Source: Saprospiraceae bacterium (lineage in GTDB: Bacteria; Bacteroidota; Bacteroidia; Chitinophagales; Saprospiraceae). From it: a DNA stretch of 9,775 bases. The position numbers were made by a program, and so were the translations under genes. Below the pieces are notes generated by a model. It ran no database searches and was not told the origin of the DNA. It was given only the letters and a program-made list of their open reading frames with translations. Location: the NCBI GenBank assembly GCA_014379665.1, contig JACMLK010000185.1, positions 1 through 9,775 on the forward strand, given 5' to 3'. Positions 1 to 7,498 of the stretch are shown in pieces. Within the stretch, counting starts at the first letter, position 1. Every line of letters begins with the position of its first letter.

Positions 1-2335
1 GATTCGGATACAAAAGAATACTATTTTCTGAATTGTTATTTTCATTTATCCCAACTGTATTTTTATGCACAACTTTCAGCCCGTTTCCAAAACTGGTCAC
101 CCACATTTCATTGTTGTCATAGGGATTGAAATATACACGCTCAGGTTGTCTGAACGGATAGTCGGTGACCAATGACCAGAAAGGAACAGATTCATTCATA
201 TTATTACTGAACCATAAGCCCTGGGTTTCAGTAGTCAGATAAGCTTCATTTGACTTTACCGGATCAAAAGTAATGGATGTAACACGGTCAAATGCAGAAC
301 CGGTCAACTTTGACCAGCTATTGCCGCGGTCAGTGGTTTTGTATAATCCTCCCAATCCATTAGGAGCACCACCCCATCCACTGAATACGCTGACATACCA
401 GGTATTCTGGGTCGGATCTGACGGGTCTATGACAATATCTTTTGTCCAGTAATACATACCCGTGTGGCTCTTGTCAGTCCAAGTATTGCTTACAGGATGA
501 TATAAAAATACGCCACTGCTATTGGTAAAAACACCATTTGGATTTCTTCGTCCTGAAAAAGTGCACACTACCGAACCATCATTTAAAACCCGGATACATG
601 CAGGGTGTCCTTCGGTACGAGGAGGATTTGATAACTTTGACCAGGTACTGGCAGCTCCGGATAACAAATTATTCGTTAAGTATATACCACCTTTCTGAAT
701 CCCCTGGGTTCCACCGTAATGGATGACAGATGCATACATTCTCTGATCATTAGTAGGGTCGGCTGCAACCCAGAAAACCGGATGATTAAATAAAACCAGT
801 GTAGACCAATTGGACCCGTGATCAGTTGAAAATACGATTTTACCATTGATATCTGTCCCATCGAGCGGAGCATCAGCTAAGCGGGTACTCTGATACATGT
901 CATGAATATTACTGCAGGCTCCGTATAGGTTACCATTATTTGTTTTTTCTAATCTGTAGAATGAATTGACTGAAAATCCGTTGTAATTAAAACCCCACGT
1001 ATTACCTGAGTCAGCACTTTTTATTGCCCCTATATCACTGAAACAACCCATCATATTGTTTGCATCCATCCATTCCACCTGCCAGCAAGTGGTATTTTCC
1101 AGTCCAATGCTCGTGTATGATTGTTTCACAGGCGTATTGCTGCCGGCAGGATGCTGATCTTTTGAACTTACGTATGCCTGAGACCATCCCGAGCCACCAT
1201 CAGATGTAACCTGAACATTGCCGTATGTACCAAACAATACTTTATTGACATTATTTGGTGCCACACTGATTCCAAAACATGTTTCACTCCAACTCCAGGC
1301 CTTGTCTCCGCCTGATCCTTCCCAACCGGTGATTATATTCTCATTATTGGTTGTATTAAAGACTTTTGTCCATGTACTTCCGTTATTGTTTGTTTTGAAG
1401 ACTAATGGTGCACTCAGTATTTCGTCATGTCCTCCCAAATATATCGTGTTGATATTATTTTCGGCCATACCTACATACATAATAAAATCATTTGCAAAAT
1501 TTATGCCTGCCGATTTTGAATCCCAATGTCCATTATCATTATCCATGGTGTAAACCCCCCTGGCAAAATTATAATAATCCCAGGGCATGACACCATTGTA
1601 GGTATCCGTAACGTCCGCGGTTATACAAACAAACCTGGTGGTATCCCCATCAATTGCTCCTGCAAAACTCCATATCACTTGTCCGGAAGGAATGCCCGTA
1701 GTAACCCGGACATCAAAGCTGTTTCCTCCATTTTCAGATATAATCAGTCCGTCATTCGTCCCGATATATATCTTCTTCCCATCCCACAAAACACCACCCA
1801 TAATGAGTCCGGCTCCATTATTATCGGCTTGTTTTACCAATGAAAATGTTGATCCGCCGTTGTTTGAGAATAAAATATCTCCGTAGGCATTGATCAATAA
1901 TTGGTCGGGGTTATCGTAATTTGCCGAAATCCTGTAGACTTTCCCATAAGTTGACAATGAATAACCGGTCAATTGTTGCCAGTCATCTCCTCCATTGGTC
2001 GTCTTTACAGGATACCCATCATTTCCGTCATTAAAATTGCTGTATGCAATCTCACTGTTTTGTGTAAACTCATAAGTACTGGTATTAAAGACCTGCAATT
2101 TTGAAAAATGAATTTGTTCATAAGTCTTCCCAAAATCTGTAGTATGAAATAATTGACTCATGTCACAACTGACATAAAACTCTTCATCATTGTCCGGGTT
2201 TACTTTTGGAAAAAATAAAGCACCGCCACCACCAATACCTTTTGGAGAATAAACGAATGTCTGTGCTAACGATACAAGATGTAAGCAAATAAAAGAAACC
2301 TGAACCAATAGACCAATACACTTTTTCATTATCAT
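1..2335 (-). CDS. Secreted Asp-box (BNR) beta-propeller protein, sortilin/GH74-like, T9SS cargo (3' end beyond window)
   Basis: The frame stays open for 778 codons from ATG 2335 to the window edge. Residues 1-24 form a signal peptide: Lys-Lys at 4-5, a hydrophobic core, and a likely cut after Ser-Leu-Ala (22-24). The rest is rich in Asn, Gly, Ser, Thr and Trp. It carries nine Asp-box motifs (S/T-x-D/N-x-G-x-x-W/F/Y) near residues 65, 112, 157, 200, 315, 377, 440, 503 and 667, the signature of BNR, sortilin (VPS10) and GH74-type propellers. This length could hold two seven-bladed propellers, as in GH74 xyloglucanases, but I cannot point to catalytic acids, so glycosidase activity is unproven; adhesion or scaffolding is equally possible. 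The visible end, Val-Gly-Ile-Asn-Glu, an Asn/Ser linker, then ILLYPN (773-778), is how a T9SS type-A C-terminal sorting domain starts, so probably only about 70 residues are missing. ATG 2329 (Met-Lys-Lys) is an equally good start. It begins 59 bp after preA, with no Shine-Dalgarno site, and is probably a separate unit. Confidence 0.88.
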   Translation of the reverse strand, partial: MIMKKCIGLLVQVSFICLHLVSLAQTFVYSPKGIGGGGALFFPKVNPDNDEEFYVSCDMSQLFHTTDFGKTYEQIHFSKLQVFNTSTYEFTQNSEIAYSNFNDGNDGYPVKTTNGGDDWQQLTGYSLSTYGKVYRISANYDNPDQLLINAYGDILFSNNGGSTFSLVKQADNNGAGLIMGGVLWDGKKIYIGTNDGLIISENGGNSFDVRVTTGIPSGQVIWSFAGAIDGDTTRFVCITADVTDTYNGVMPWDYYNFARGVYTMDNDNGHWDSKSAGINFANDFIMYVGMAENNINTIYLGGHDEILSAPLVFKTNNNGSTWTKVFNTTNNENIITGWEGSGGDKAWSWSETCFGISVAPNNVNKVLFGTYGNVQVTSDGGSGWSQAYVSSKDQHPAGSNTPVKQSYTSIGLENTTCWQVEWMDANNMMGCFSDIGAIKSADSGNTWGFNYNGFSVNSFYRLEKTNNGNLYGACSNIHDMYQSTRLADAPLDGTDINGKIVFSTDHGSNWSTLVLFNHPVFWVAADPTNDQRMYASVIHYGGTQGIQKGGIYLTNNLLSGAASTWSKLSNPPRTEGHPACIRVLNDGSVVCTFSGRRNPNGVFTNSSGVFLYHPVSNTWTDKSHTGMYYWTKDIVIDPSDPTQNTWYVSVFSGWGGAPNGLGGLYKTTDRGNSWSKLTGSAFDRVTSITFDPVKSNEAYLTTETQGLWFSNNMNESVPFWSLVTDYPFRQPERVYFNPYDNNEMWVTSFGNGLKVVHKNTVGINENNNSENSILLYPN

Positions 2336-2394
2336 TTTAATTTTTGAAAATAAGTTTATATAAGTGCGGTTAGATCCTATCCGGCATCCCTCCG

Positions 2395-3663
2395 TCAATG
2401 ATCATTCAGAGGCAACCCTCTTTGTTGCCATTCTTTCCAATTGATATATTCTGGTGCGACACGGTGTACTTCCATCGTAATACAATCTTCTACCGGACAA
2501 ACGAGCTGACACAAATTACAACCTACACATTCCTCATCTTTCACTGTATAGGTATTGTAAGGATGGCCGCGTTCAATATGAATAGACTGATGGGAAGTAT
2601 CTTCACAGGTGATGAAACATAACCCACAATGTATACATTTGTCCTGATTGATATGTGCGATGTGATGGTAATTGATATCCAGATCTTCCCAATGGGTTAT
2701 TTTTTCTACAGACTTTCCTATGAAATCATTAGTGGTTTTGTATCCTTTTTCATCCATCCAATTGTTTAAACCTTCACACATATCTTCAATGATCCGGAAT
2801 CCATGTGCCATGGCTGCGGTGCAAACCTGAACTGTGGTACTTCCCAAAAGCATAAACTCCACGGCATCTTTCCAGGTACTGACGCCTCCGATTCCTGAAA
2901 TCGGTACACGTGATGTGAGCGGATCCTGTGCTATTGTAGTCAGCATTTTGAGTGCAATCGGTTTGACAGCAGGTCCGCAATATCCTCCAAAAACACTTTT
3001 GCCTGCTACAAATGGATTGGGTACCAGTGTATCCAGATTGACTCCTGTCACGCTTTGTATCGTATTGATCAGACTCAGGGCATTGGTACCGCCTTCCACT
3101 GATGCTCTGGCGGTGGGAACTACTGAATGTACATTTGGTGTCAGTTTAGTGATAACGGGAATGTTGGCTTTTTCCATCACCCATTCCACCACCATTTTGG
3201 CTATTTCCGGGTCCTGACCTACTGCTGCTCCCATACCTCTTTCGGTCATCCCATGCGGACAACCGAAATTCAACTCGAAACCCATAGCTCCCGCATCTTC
3301 ACATTTTTGAATGAGTTCGTGCCATGAATTCCGATCATTGTCGGCCATCAGAGAAACGATCATGGCGCGATCTGGGTACATACTAACCACTTCGTATATT
3401 TCTCTCAGGTTGATTTCAAGCGGACGGTCACTGATCAGTTCAATGTTGTTGAATCCCATCATGCGCTTGCCACCGTAATTGACAGAAGAATAGCGGGATG
3501 ACACATTTTTTATCTGTGAACCCAAAGTCTTCCATACTACCCCACCCCAACCTGCTTCATAGGCCCGGATAACATTAATTTTTTTGTCAGTAGGCGGGGC
3601 ACTTGCTAACCAGAATGGGTTTGGTGATTTGATGCCGAGGAAATTTGACGATATATCAGCCAT
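2395..3663 (-). CDS. preA: NAD(P)H-dependent dihydropyrimidine dehydrogenase, catalytic subunit PreA
   Basis: This is the pyrimidine-binding subunit of the PreT/PreA complex, a cytoplasmic enzyme that reduces uracil or thymine to the 5,6-dihydro base in the first step of reductive pyrimidine breakdown. The 422 residues have two parts. Residues 1 to about 325 form an FMN-binding TIM barrel of the dihydroorotate dehydrogenase type, with the family active-site stretch FGCPHGMTERGMG at 133-145; Cys135 matches the proton-donating cysteine of mammalian dihydropyrimidine dehydrogenase. A late-barrel phosphate-binding segment, ISGIGGV, lies at 255-261. Residues about 335-395 form a two-cluster ferredoxin domain with CxxCxxCxxxC motifs at Cys343/346/349/353 and Cys379/382/385/389, which carry electrons from PreT to FMN. 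The length is normal, with a short tail after the second motif. In animals PreT-like and PreA-like parts are fused in the same order as these two genes; here, as in Escherichia coli, they are separate. The spacer to preT is 106 bp and structured. The hydantoinase and ureidopropionase neighbours support pyrimidine as the substrate. Confidence 0.96.
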   Translation of the reverse strand: MADISSNFLGIKSPNPFWLASAPPTDKKINVIRAYEAGWGGVVWKTLGSQIKNVSSRYSSVNYGGKRMMGFNNIELISDRPLEINLREIYEVVSMYPDRAMIVSLMADNDRNSWHELIQKCEDAGAMGFELNFGCPHGMTERGMGAAVGQDPEIAKMVVEWVMEKANIPVITKLTPNVHSVVPTARASVEGGTNALSLINTIQSVTGVNLDTLVPNPFVAGKSVFGGYCGPAVKPIALKMLTTIAQDPLTSRVPISGIGGVSTWKDAVEFMLLGSTTVQVCTAAMAHGFRIIEDMCEGLNNWMDEKGYKTTNDFIGKSVEKITHWEDLDINYHHIAHINQDKCIHCGLCFITCEDTSHQSIHIERGHPYNTYTVKDEECVGCNLCQLVCPVEDCITMEVHRVAPEYINWKEWQQRGLPLNDH

Positions 3664-3707
3664 GTTATTATTTATCTAAGTTTTTCAGATGCAAAAAGAT
3701 TCAATCT

Positions 3708-3748
3708 ATACCGACGAGAATTTAAAAGAAGAAAAATTCTGTCGGTAT
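3708..3748 (-). repeat. Second hairpin in the preT-preA spacer
   Basis: ATACCGAC (3708-3715) pairs with GTCGGTAT (3741-3748), and AGAATTT (3717-3723) pairs with AAATTCT (3734-3740). This gives a 15-bp stem with a single bulged G at 3716 and a purine-rich 10-base loop. It abuts the preceding inverted repeat. The preA start codon lies about 45 bases downstream. A five-T run follows about 12 bases after the stem, too far for a typical terminator. It could act as a weak attenuator or a processing and stability element that sets the PreT:PreA ratio; this is inference. Confidence 0.55.
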
Positions 3749-3775
3749 TATAAAGACAATTAAATGTCTTTATAA
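3748..3775 (-). repeat. Perfect AT-rich inverted repeat over the preT stop codon
   Basis: Arms TTATAAAGACA and TGTCTTTATAA (11 bp, no mismatch) are separated by a 6-base loop. The right arm contains the preT stop codon at 3770-3772. On the transcribed strand no run of T follows, so it is not a standard intrinsic terminator. It might affect mRNA processing, protect an upstream 3' end, or bind a dimeric protein. The structure is seen; the role is not known. Confidence 0.6.
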
Positions 3776-5104
3776 ATATGCAAGAATAGCAGCGGCGCCA
3801 TCTTTTCCTGCCTGTACCGCATCAACAACTTCTTTGCCGCCATTTACACAATCCCCACCGGCAAAAACACCTTTAAGATTGGTAGATGAATGGTCATTTA
3901 CTTCGACTTTCCCTTTGTGGTTATAAAGCTGATAACTATCTACCAGATGCTCATAAGGCATTTGTCCTGCCGCTTTGATCACCATATCTACTTCTAAAGT
4001 AAATGTCTGACCGGAAGATACAGGGCTTCTTCTGCCGCTCGCATCCGGTGCACCCAATTGCATGATGTCGCAGACCAAATGGCTTACCATCCCTTCAAGA
4101 CCAAGGACTTCTATGGGTGATGCAAGCCAAATAATCTTACAACCATCAAGTTTGGCGATATTTAATTCATGTTCAGTACAAGGCATTTCATCCTGTGTTC
4201 TTCGATATATCAAAGTTACTTCTTTTGCTCCTAGTCTTTTGGCTTGTGTAGCTGCATCAATTGCTGTCATTCCCATGCCTATGACCGCCACTCTGTCACC
4301 TACCCTAATAGCAGAAAAATCATTGGACCTCAAATCATAAATAAAGGATATTGCATCAACCACTCCGTCCAAATCTTCACCCGGTATATCAAGTTTTCTT
4401 GCCAATCCTACCCCAAAACCCAGATATACAGCATCATATTCGCTTTGAAGGGTTTGAAGACTGAAGTTTTTACCCAATTCCTGATTGTATCTGATATCAA
4501 TACCACCTATAGAGGTAATGTAATTGACTTCGCTTTCACAAAACTCCGGTGTTACTTTGTAGGCTGCTATACCATAAGTCATCAATCCACCACCCTTACT
4601 TTCTTTTTCGAATATGGTCACATCTATTCCTTCTCTGGATAATACATGCGCGCAGCTCAGTCCGGCCGGTCCGGCACCTACAATGGCTACCCTTTTCCCG
4701 ATAGAAGGTTTTCGTTCGAAAAGCTGCCAATTGTGTTCCATCGCTTTACCGGTGGAATACCTTTGGAGCTTAGCAATATTAATGGGTTCTTCATGCATCA
4801 GATTATACACACATGCCCCTTCACATAATTTCTCTACAGGACAAACCTTACTGCAACCTGCCCCCATGATATTTGCCGACAATATAGTATGAGCTGAACC
4901 CTTTAAATTTTCACTGGCTATTTGTCTGATAAACTTAGGCACATCAATGGACGTTGGACAGGATTTCATACAGGGTGCGTCATAACAATACAAACAACGG
5001 TTGGCCTCAATAGCAGCGGCTTCCGCATTTTCAAAAGGCGGATGAATATCAGCGAAGTTTTGCGCATATTCAGACGGACTTAACCGGTTATTTTTTACAG
5101 ACAT
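3770..5104 (-). CDS. preT: NAD(P)H-dependent dihydropyrimidine dehydrogenase, electron-input subunit PreT
   Basis: This flavoprotein takes electrons from NAD(P)H and passes them through FAD and Fe-S clusters to PreA. The 444 residues follow the N-terminal half of eukaryotic dihydropyrimidine dehydrogenase, and of the glutamate synthase small subunit. An N-terminal alpha-helical Fe-S domain has Cys37, 40, 45 and 49, then Cys84, 88, 94 and 98. Gln114 sits 16 residues after Cys98, the same spacing as Cys140 and Gln156 in pig dihydropyrimidine dehydrogenase, where Gln156 is an unusual cluster ligand; both N-terminal 4Fe-4S clusters are therefore probably present. An FAD-binding GAGPAG motif lies at 143-148. 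The nicotinamide-nucleotide Rossmann motif GMGMTAID at 276-283 has Met where the second Gly is usual. The C-terminal FAD motif FAGGDCVNGG is at 414-423. PreT-type proteins are close to NADPH:ferredoxin and glutamate synthase subunits, but the adjoining preA fixes the assignment. It starts 45 bp after the ureidopropionase gene, and its stop codon lies inside a hairpin arm. NADH or NADPH preference cannot be read safely. Confidence 0.95.
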   Translation of the reverse strand: MSVKNNRLSPSEYAQNFADIHPPFENAEAAAIEANRCLYCYDAPCMKSCPTSIDVPKFIRQIASENLKGSAHTILSANIMGAGCSKVCPVEKLCEGACVYNLMHEEPINIAKLQRYSTGKAMEHNWQLFERKPSIGKRVAIVGAGPAGLSCAHVLSREGIDVTIFEKESKGGGLMTYGIAAYKVTPEFCESEVNYITSIGGIDIRYNQELGKNFSLQTLQSEYDAVYLGFGVGLARKLDIPGEDLDGVVDAISFIYDLRSNDFSAIRVGDRVAVIGMGMTAIDAATQAKRLGAKEVTLIYRRTQDEMPCTEHELNIAKLDGCKIIWLASPIEVLGLEGMVSHLVCDIMQLGAPDASGRRSPVSSGQTFTLEVDMVIKAAGQMPYEHLVDSYQLYNHKGKVEVNDHSSTNLKGVFAGGDCVNGGKEVVDAVQAGKDGAAAILAYL

Positions 5105-5149
5105 ACAGTAATGGTTTAGGCTACCAGAAAAGTGTTTTATATTTTATCA

Positions 5150-6016
5150 TCAGAATGTTACAATCTCATCATAAGATTCAGGACGTCGGTCTCTATAAAA
5201 CTGCCACTTACTTCTGACCTGTGTAATCAGGTCAAGATCAAACTCACTGACCAGCAATTCGTCTTTGTCTTCTGATGCACATGCAATGATTTCTCCCAAT
5301 GGATTTACGAAATAGGAAGTCCCGTAGAAATGTCCAAGATTCCATGGCTTTTCAGTTCCTACCCGATTAATACACCCCATAAAATAAGCATTGGCAACAG
5401 CATGAGCAGGTTGTTCCAGTTTCCATAGGTACTGAGATTGACCTACCGTTGTAGCTGATGGGTTATATACAATCTCCGCACCGTTCAGTCCGAGACATCT
5501 GGCGCCTTCAGGAAAATGCCGGTCATAACAAATGTATACGCCTACTTTTGCATATTCGGTTTCAAAAACAGGATATCCCAGATTGCCTGGTTTGAAGAAA
5601 AATTTCTCCCAAAAACCACCTGTCTGTGGAATATGATTTTTGCGATATTTACCCAGGTAAGTACCATCTGCATCAATTACAGCAGCCGTGTTATAATACA
5701 CCCCAGCCTGCTCCTTTTCATACACCGGGACGATGATGACCATCTTATATTTCTTTGCATACTCCTGCATGCGCTCAGTGGTTAGACCCGGAACTGTTTC
5801 AGCAGATGCATACCATGCGCTATCCTGGCCGGGACAAAAATACGGTGTATTAAAAATCTCCTGAAAGCAAAGTATGTTTACCCCTTGTTTTCCGGCTTCT
5901 TCTATATAGGGAATATGTTTTTGTACCATTGCTTCTTTGATCTCATCTATGGTTCCTTCTCCCTCTGTTTTAGCCAGACTTAGTTGGATGAGACCCGATT
6001 TAATTATTCTTGACAT
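5150..6016 (-). CDS. pydC: Beta-ureidopropionase (N-carbamoyl-beta-alanine amidohydrolase), nitrilase superfamily
   Basis: This cytoplasmic enzyme is expected to hydrolyse N-carbamoyl-beta-alanine, or N-carbamoyl-beta-aminoisobutyrate, to CO2, ammonia and the beta-amino acid, the third step of the reductive pyrimidine pathway. The 288 residues form one carbon-nitrogen hydrolase domain with the whole nitrilase catalytic set: Glu53 in CFQEIFNTPYF, Lys126 in YRKNHIP, and nucleophile Cys163 in ICYDRHFPEGAR. Glu137 fits the conserved second glutamate. The HFPEGAR segment after the nucleophile is typical of beta-ureidopropionases and related carbamoylases. The length is normal for bacterial members; the mammalian enzyme has an N-terminal extension that is absent here. 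The start MSRIIKSGLIQ leads straight into the first strand of the fold, and no Shine-Dalgarno site is seen. Other options within the superfamily are N-carbamoylputrescine amidase or D-carbamoylase. The neighbours make beta-ureidopropionase much the likeliest. Many bacteria use an unrelated metal-dependent M20-type enzyme for this step. The symbol is given by function. Confidence 0.9.
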   Translation of the reverse strand: MSRIIKSGLIQLSLAKTEGEGTIDEIKEAMVQKHIPYIEEAGKQGVNILCFQEIFNTPYFCPGQDSAWYASAETVPGLTTERMQEYAKKYKMVIIVPVYEKEQAGVYYNTAAVIDADGTYLGKYRKNHIPQTGGFWEKFFFKPGNLGYPVFETEYAKVGVYICYDRHFPEGARCLGLNGAEIVYNPSATTVGQSQYLWKLEQPAHAVANAYFMGCINRVGTEKPWNLGHFYGTSYFVNPLGEIIACASEDKDELLVSEFDLDLITQVRSKWQFYRDRRPESYDEIVTF

Positions 6017-6058
6017 GATATTTTATTTACTGTTTAGTGATCTGAAGCTTATTACTTT

Positions 6059-6089
6059 CAAAACATTTAAAATAATATTTTAACACAAA
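6059..6089 (-). promoter_or_regulatory. Possible Bacteroidota-type promoter upstream of pydC
   Basis: On the minus strand TTTG (6086-6089) is followed after exactly 19 bases by ATGTTTTG (6059-6066). The Bacteroidota consensus is TTTG at -33, then TAnnTTTG at -7, so spacing and the TTTG halves match but the TA does not. Transcription would start near 6052, leaving about 36 bases of leader before the pydC start at 6016. The spacer is filled by a 17-base AT palindrome. This is a weak call from a short, AT-rich sequence. Confidence 0.25.
6067..6083. repeat. 17-base AT palindrome in the dihydropyrimidinase-pydC spacer
   Basis: TTAAAATA and TATTTTAA are 8-base arms around one central base, a perfect palindrome. 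It lies midway in the 91-bp spacer, between the two halves of the possible promoter. It could be an operator, but an all A/T palindrome of this size can arise by chance in such a spacer. The rest of the spacer shows no gene or terminator. Confidence 0.3.
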
Positions 6090-6107
6090 ATGATCCACAC
6101 GTTTAAT

Positions 6108-7490
6108 TTATATGTTACTTCCGACTTTATTTCTTTTGACAAACTGACCGTAACCTTTTGATACCTTACATTCATTATTATCAATCACTACTTTACCGCG
6201 CAATAATACTGTTTTGACTTTCCCTTTTACTTCCCAGCCTTCATACCCACTGTAATCGACATTCATATGGTGTGTTCCTGCAGACAGGGTATGCATTTCA
6301 TTCGGATCCATGATAAGAATATCCGCATCACTACCAACAGCAATTGTTCCTTTTTTGGGAAACATACCAAAAATTTTTGCTGCATTGGTACTGGCTACCT
6401 CCACATATTTGTTCAAGGTGATTTTACCTGTATTAACCCCTTCGCTGAATAGCAATTCCATTCGGTTTTCTATAGCCGGATGACCATTGGGGATTTTTGA
6501 AAAATCGTCCTTCCCCATAAGTTTTTGTTCCCATTTAAACGGACAATGATCCGTTGCCACCACATTGACGAGGCCCTGATTGATACCCGCCCATAATGTC
6601 GCCTGATCTTTTTTTTCTCTCAATGGAGGACTCATGACCCATTTGGCACCTTCAAAATTTTGTTCGTACAAGGATGCATCAAGAATCAGATATTGAATAC
6701 AGGTTTCCACAAAAATATGCTGATTGCGTGTCGTCGCATTCCGCACCGCATTCAATGCTCCCTCACAGGTAAGATGGACAATATATCCCGGACACCCTGT
6801 ATAATTGGCCATATCGGCAAAACGGCCGCTGGCTTCTGCTTCTGTCACCTCAGGCTGAGACAGATAATGATAGATTGGTGCCAGTTTTCCTTCAGATCGA
6901 TGTTTGGCGATCAGAAAATCAATCATATCGCCATTGGTCGCATGCACATTGATAAGACCACCATATTTTTTGACTTCCTGCATCAGACCGATCATCTGCT
7001 TGTCGTCAATCATCAGTGCTCCTTTGTATGCCATGAATGTTTTAAAGGAAGTAATGCCTTCATTTTCGATAAAATGTCTGATTTCCTTTTTTGTTTCTTC
7101 ATTAAAATCTGTCACAGCCATGTGAAAACTATAATCACCAACAGCATTATTATCGCTTCTGCTTTTCCATTCCTGAAGTGCAGACTGTAAACTTTTACCC
7201 TGTGTTTGCAGAACAAAATCAATCACGGTAGTTGTGCCTCCAAATAATGCTGCACGAGTGCCTGTTTCATAATTATCGCTGCTATAAGTACCCATAAACG
7301 GCATATCCAAATGTACGTGAGGATCAATTCCACCAGGCATAACCAATTTGCCGTTTGCATCAATCACCTGATCGGCTTTTTGACTAAGATCTTTACCAAT
7401 GGCACTGATGATTTCGCCTTCAATAAAAACATCAGCTAAGTAATCATCCGATGCCGTTATTATTCTGCCATTTTTTATTAAAATGCTCAT
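6108..7490 (-). CDS. hydA: Dihydropyrimidinase (D-hydantoinase family)
   Basis: A cytoplasmic metal-dependent cyclic amidase expected to open dihydrouracil or dihydrothymine to the N-carbamoyl-beta-amino acid, the second step of the pathway. From Met at 7490 it has 460 residues, normal for the family, and starts with the usual MSILIKNGRIITA strand. The amidohydrolase barrel shows the binuclear metal site: His58 and His60 (PGGIDPHVHLDMPF), probable carboxylated Lys150 (SFKTFMAYKG, with Tyr155 as likely transition-state stabiliser), His183, His239 (YIVHLTCEG) and Asp314 (ATDHCPF). The GHPAIENR segment at 336-343 matches the family's substrate-binding loop. Two family motifs deviate: HATNGD at 183-188, where HAENGD is usual, and ETCIQYL at 262-268, where CPQYL is common; neither loses a metal ligand. 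A longer start at 7583 would read back through the permease end and is unlikely. The gap to the permease is 8 bp, which suggests translational coupling. Hydantoinases acting on other ring amides share this fold, but the neighbours favour dihydropyrimidines. Confidence 0.94.
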   Translation of the reverse strand: MSILIKNGRIITASDDYLADVFIEGEIISAIGKDLSQKADQVIDANGKLVMPGGIDPHVHLDMPFMGTYSSDNYETGTRAALFGGTTTVIDFVLQTQGKSLQSALQEWKSRSDNNAVGDYSFHMAVTDFNEETKKEIRHFIENEGITSFKTFMAYKGALMIDDKQMIGLMQEVKKYGGLINVHATNGDMIDFLIAKHRSEGKLAPIYHYLSQPEVTEAEASGRFADMANYTGCPGYIVHLTCEGALNAVRNATTRNQHIFVETCIQYLILDASLYEQNFEGAKWVMSPPLREKKDQATLWAGINQGLVNVVATDHCPFKWEQKLMGKDDFSKIPNGHPAIENRMELLFSEGVNTGKITLNKYVEVASTNAAKIFGMFPKKGTIAVGSDADILIMDPNEMHTLSAGTHHMNVDYSGYEGWEVKGKVKTVLLRGKVVIDNNECKVSKGYGQFVKRNKVGSNI

Positions 7491-7498
7491 CCTTTTAT

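Noticed and set aside
1218..1886. Three plus-strand open frames of 82-111 codons
   Set aside because: They overlap each other and are antisense to the Asp-box propeller gene, whose frame is continuous through this region.
2367..2383. Small hairpin between preA and the propeller gene as a terminator
   Set aside because: The two 3-bp stem segments are separated by a mismatch, the loop is three bases, and no T-run follows on the transcribed strand.
4255..4278. Met-for-Gly in the PreT nucleotide-binding motif as a sign of a dead enzyme
   Set aside because: The remaining motif and surrounding fold are intact, and GMTA-type variants occur in this protein group as I recall, so loss of function is not supported.
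6660..7190. A 176-codon open frame on the plus strand
   Set aside because: It is antisense to the dihydropyrimidinase gene; its Cys/His-rich, low-quality composition mirrors that gene's codons.
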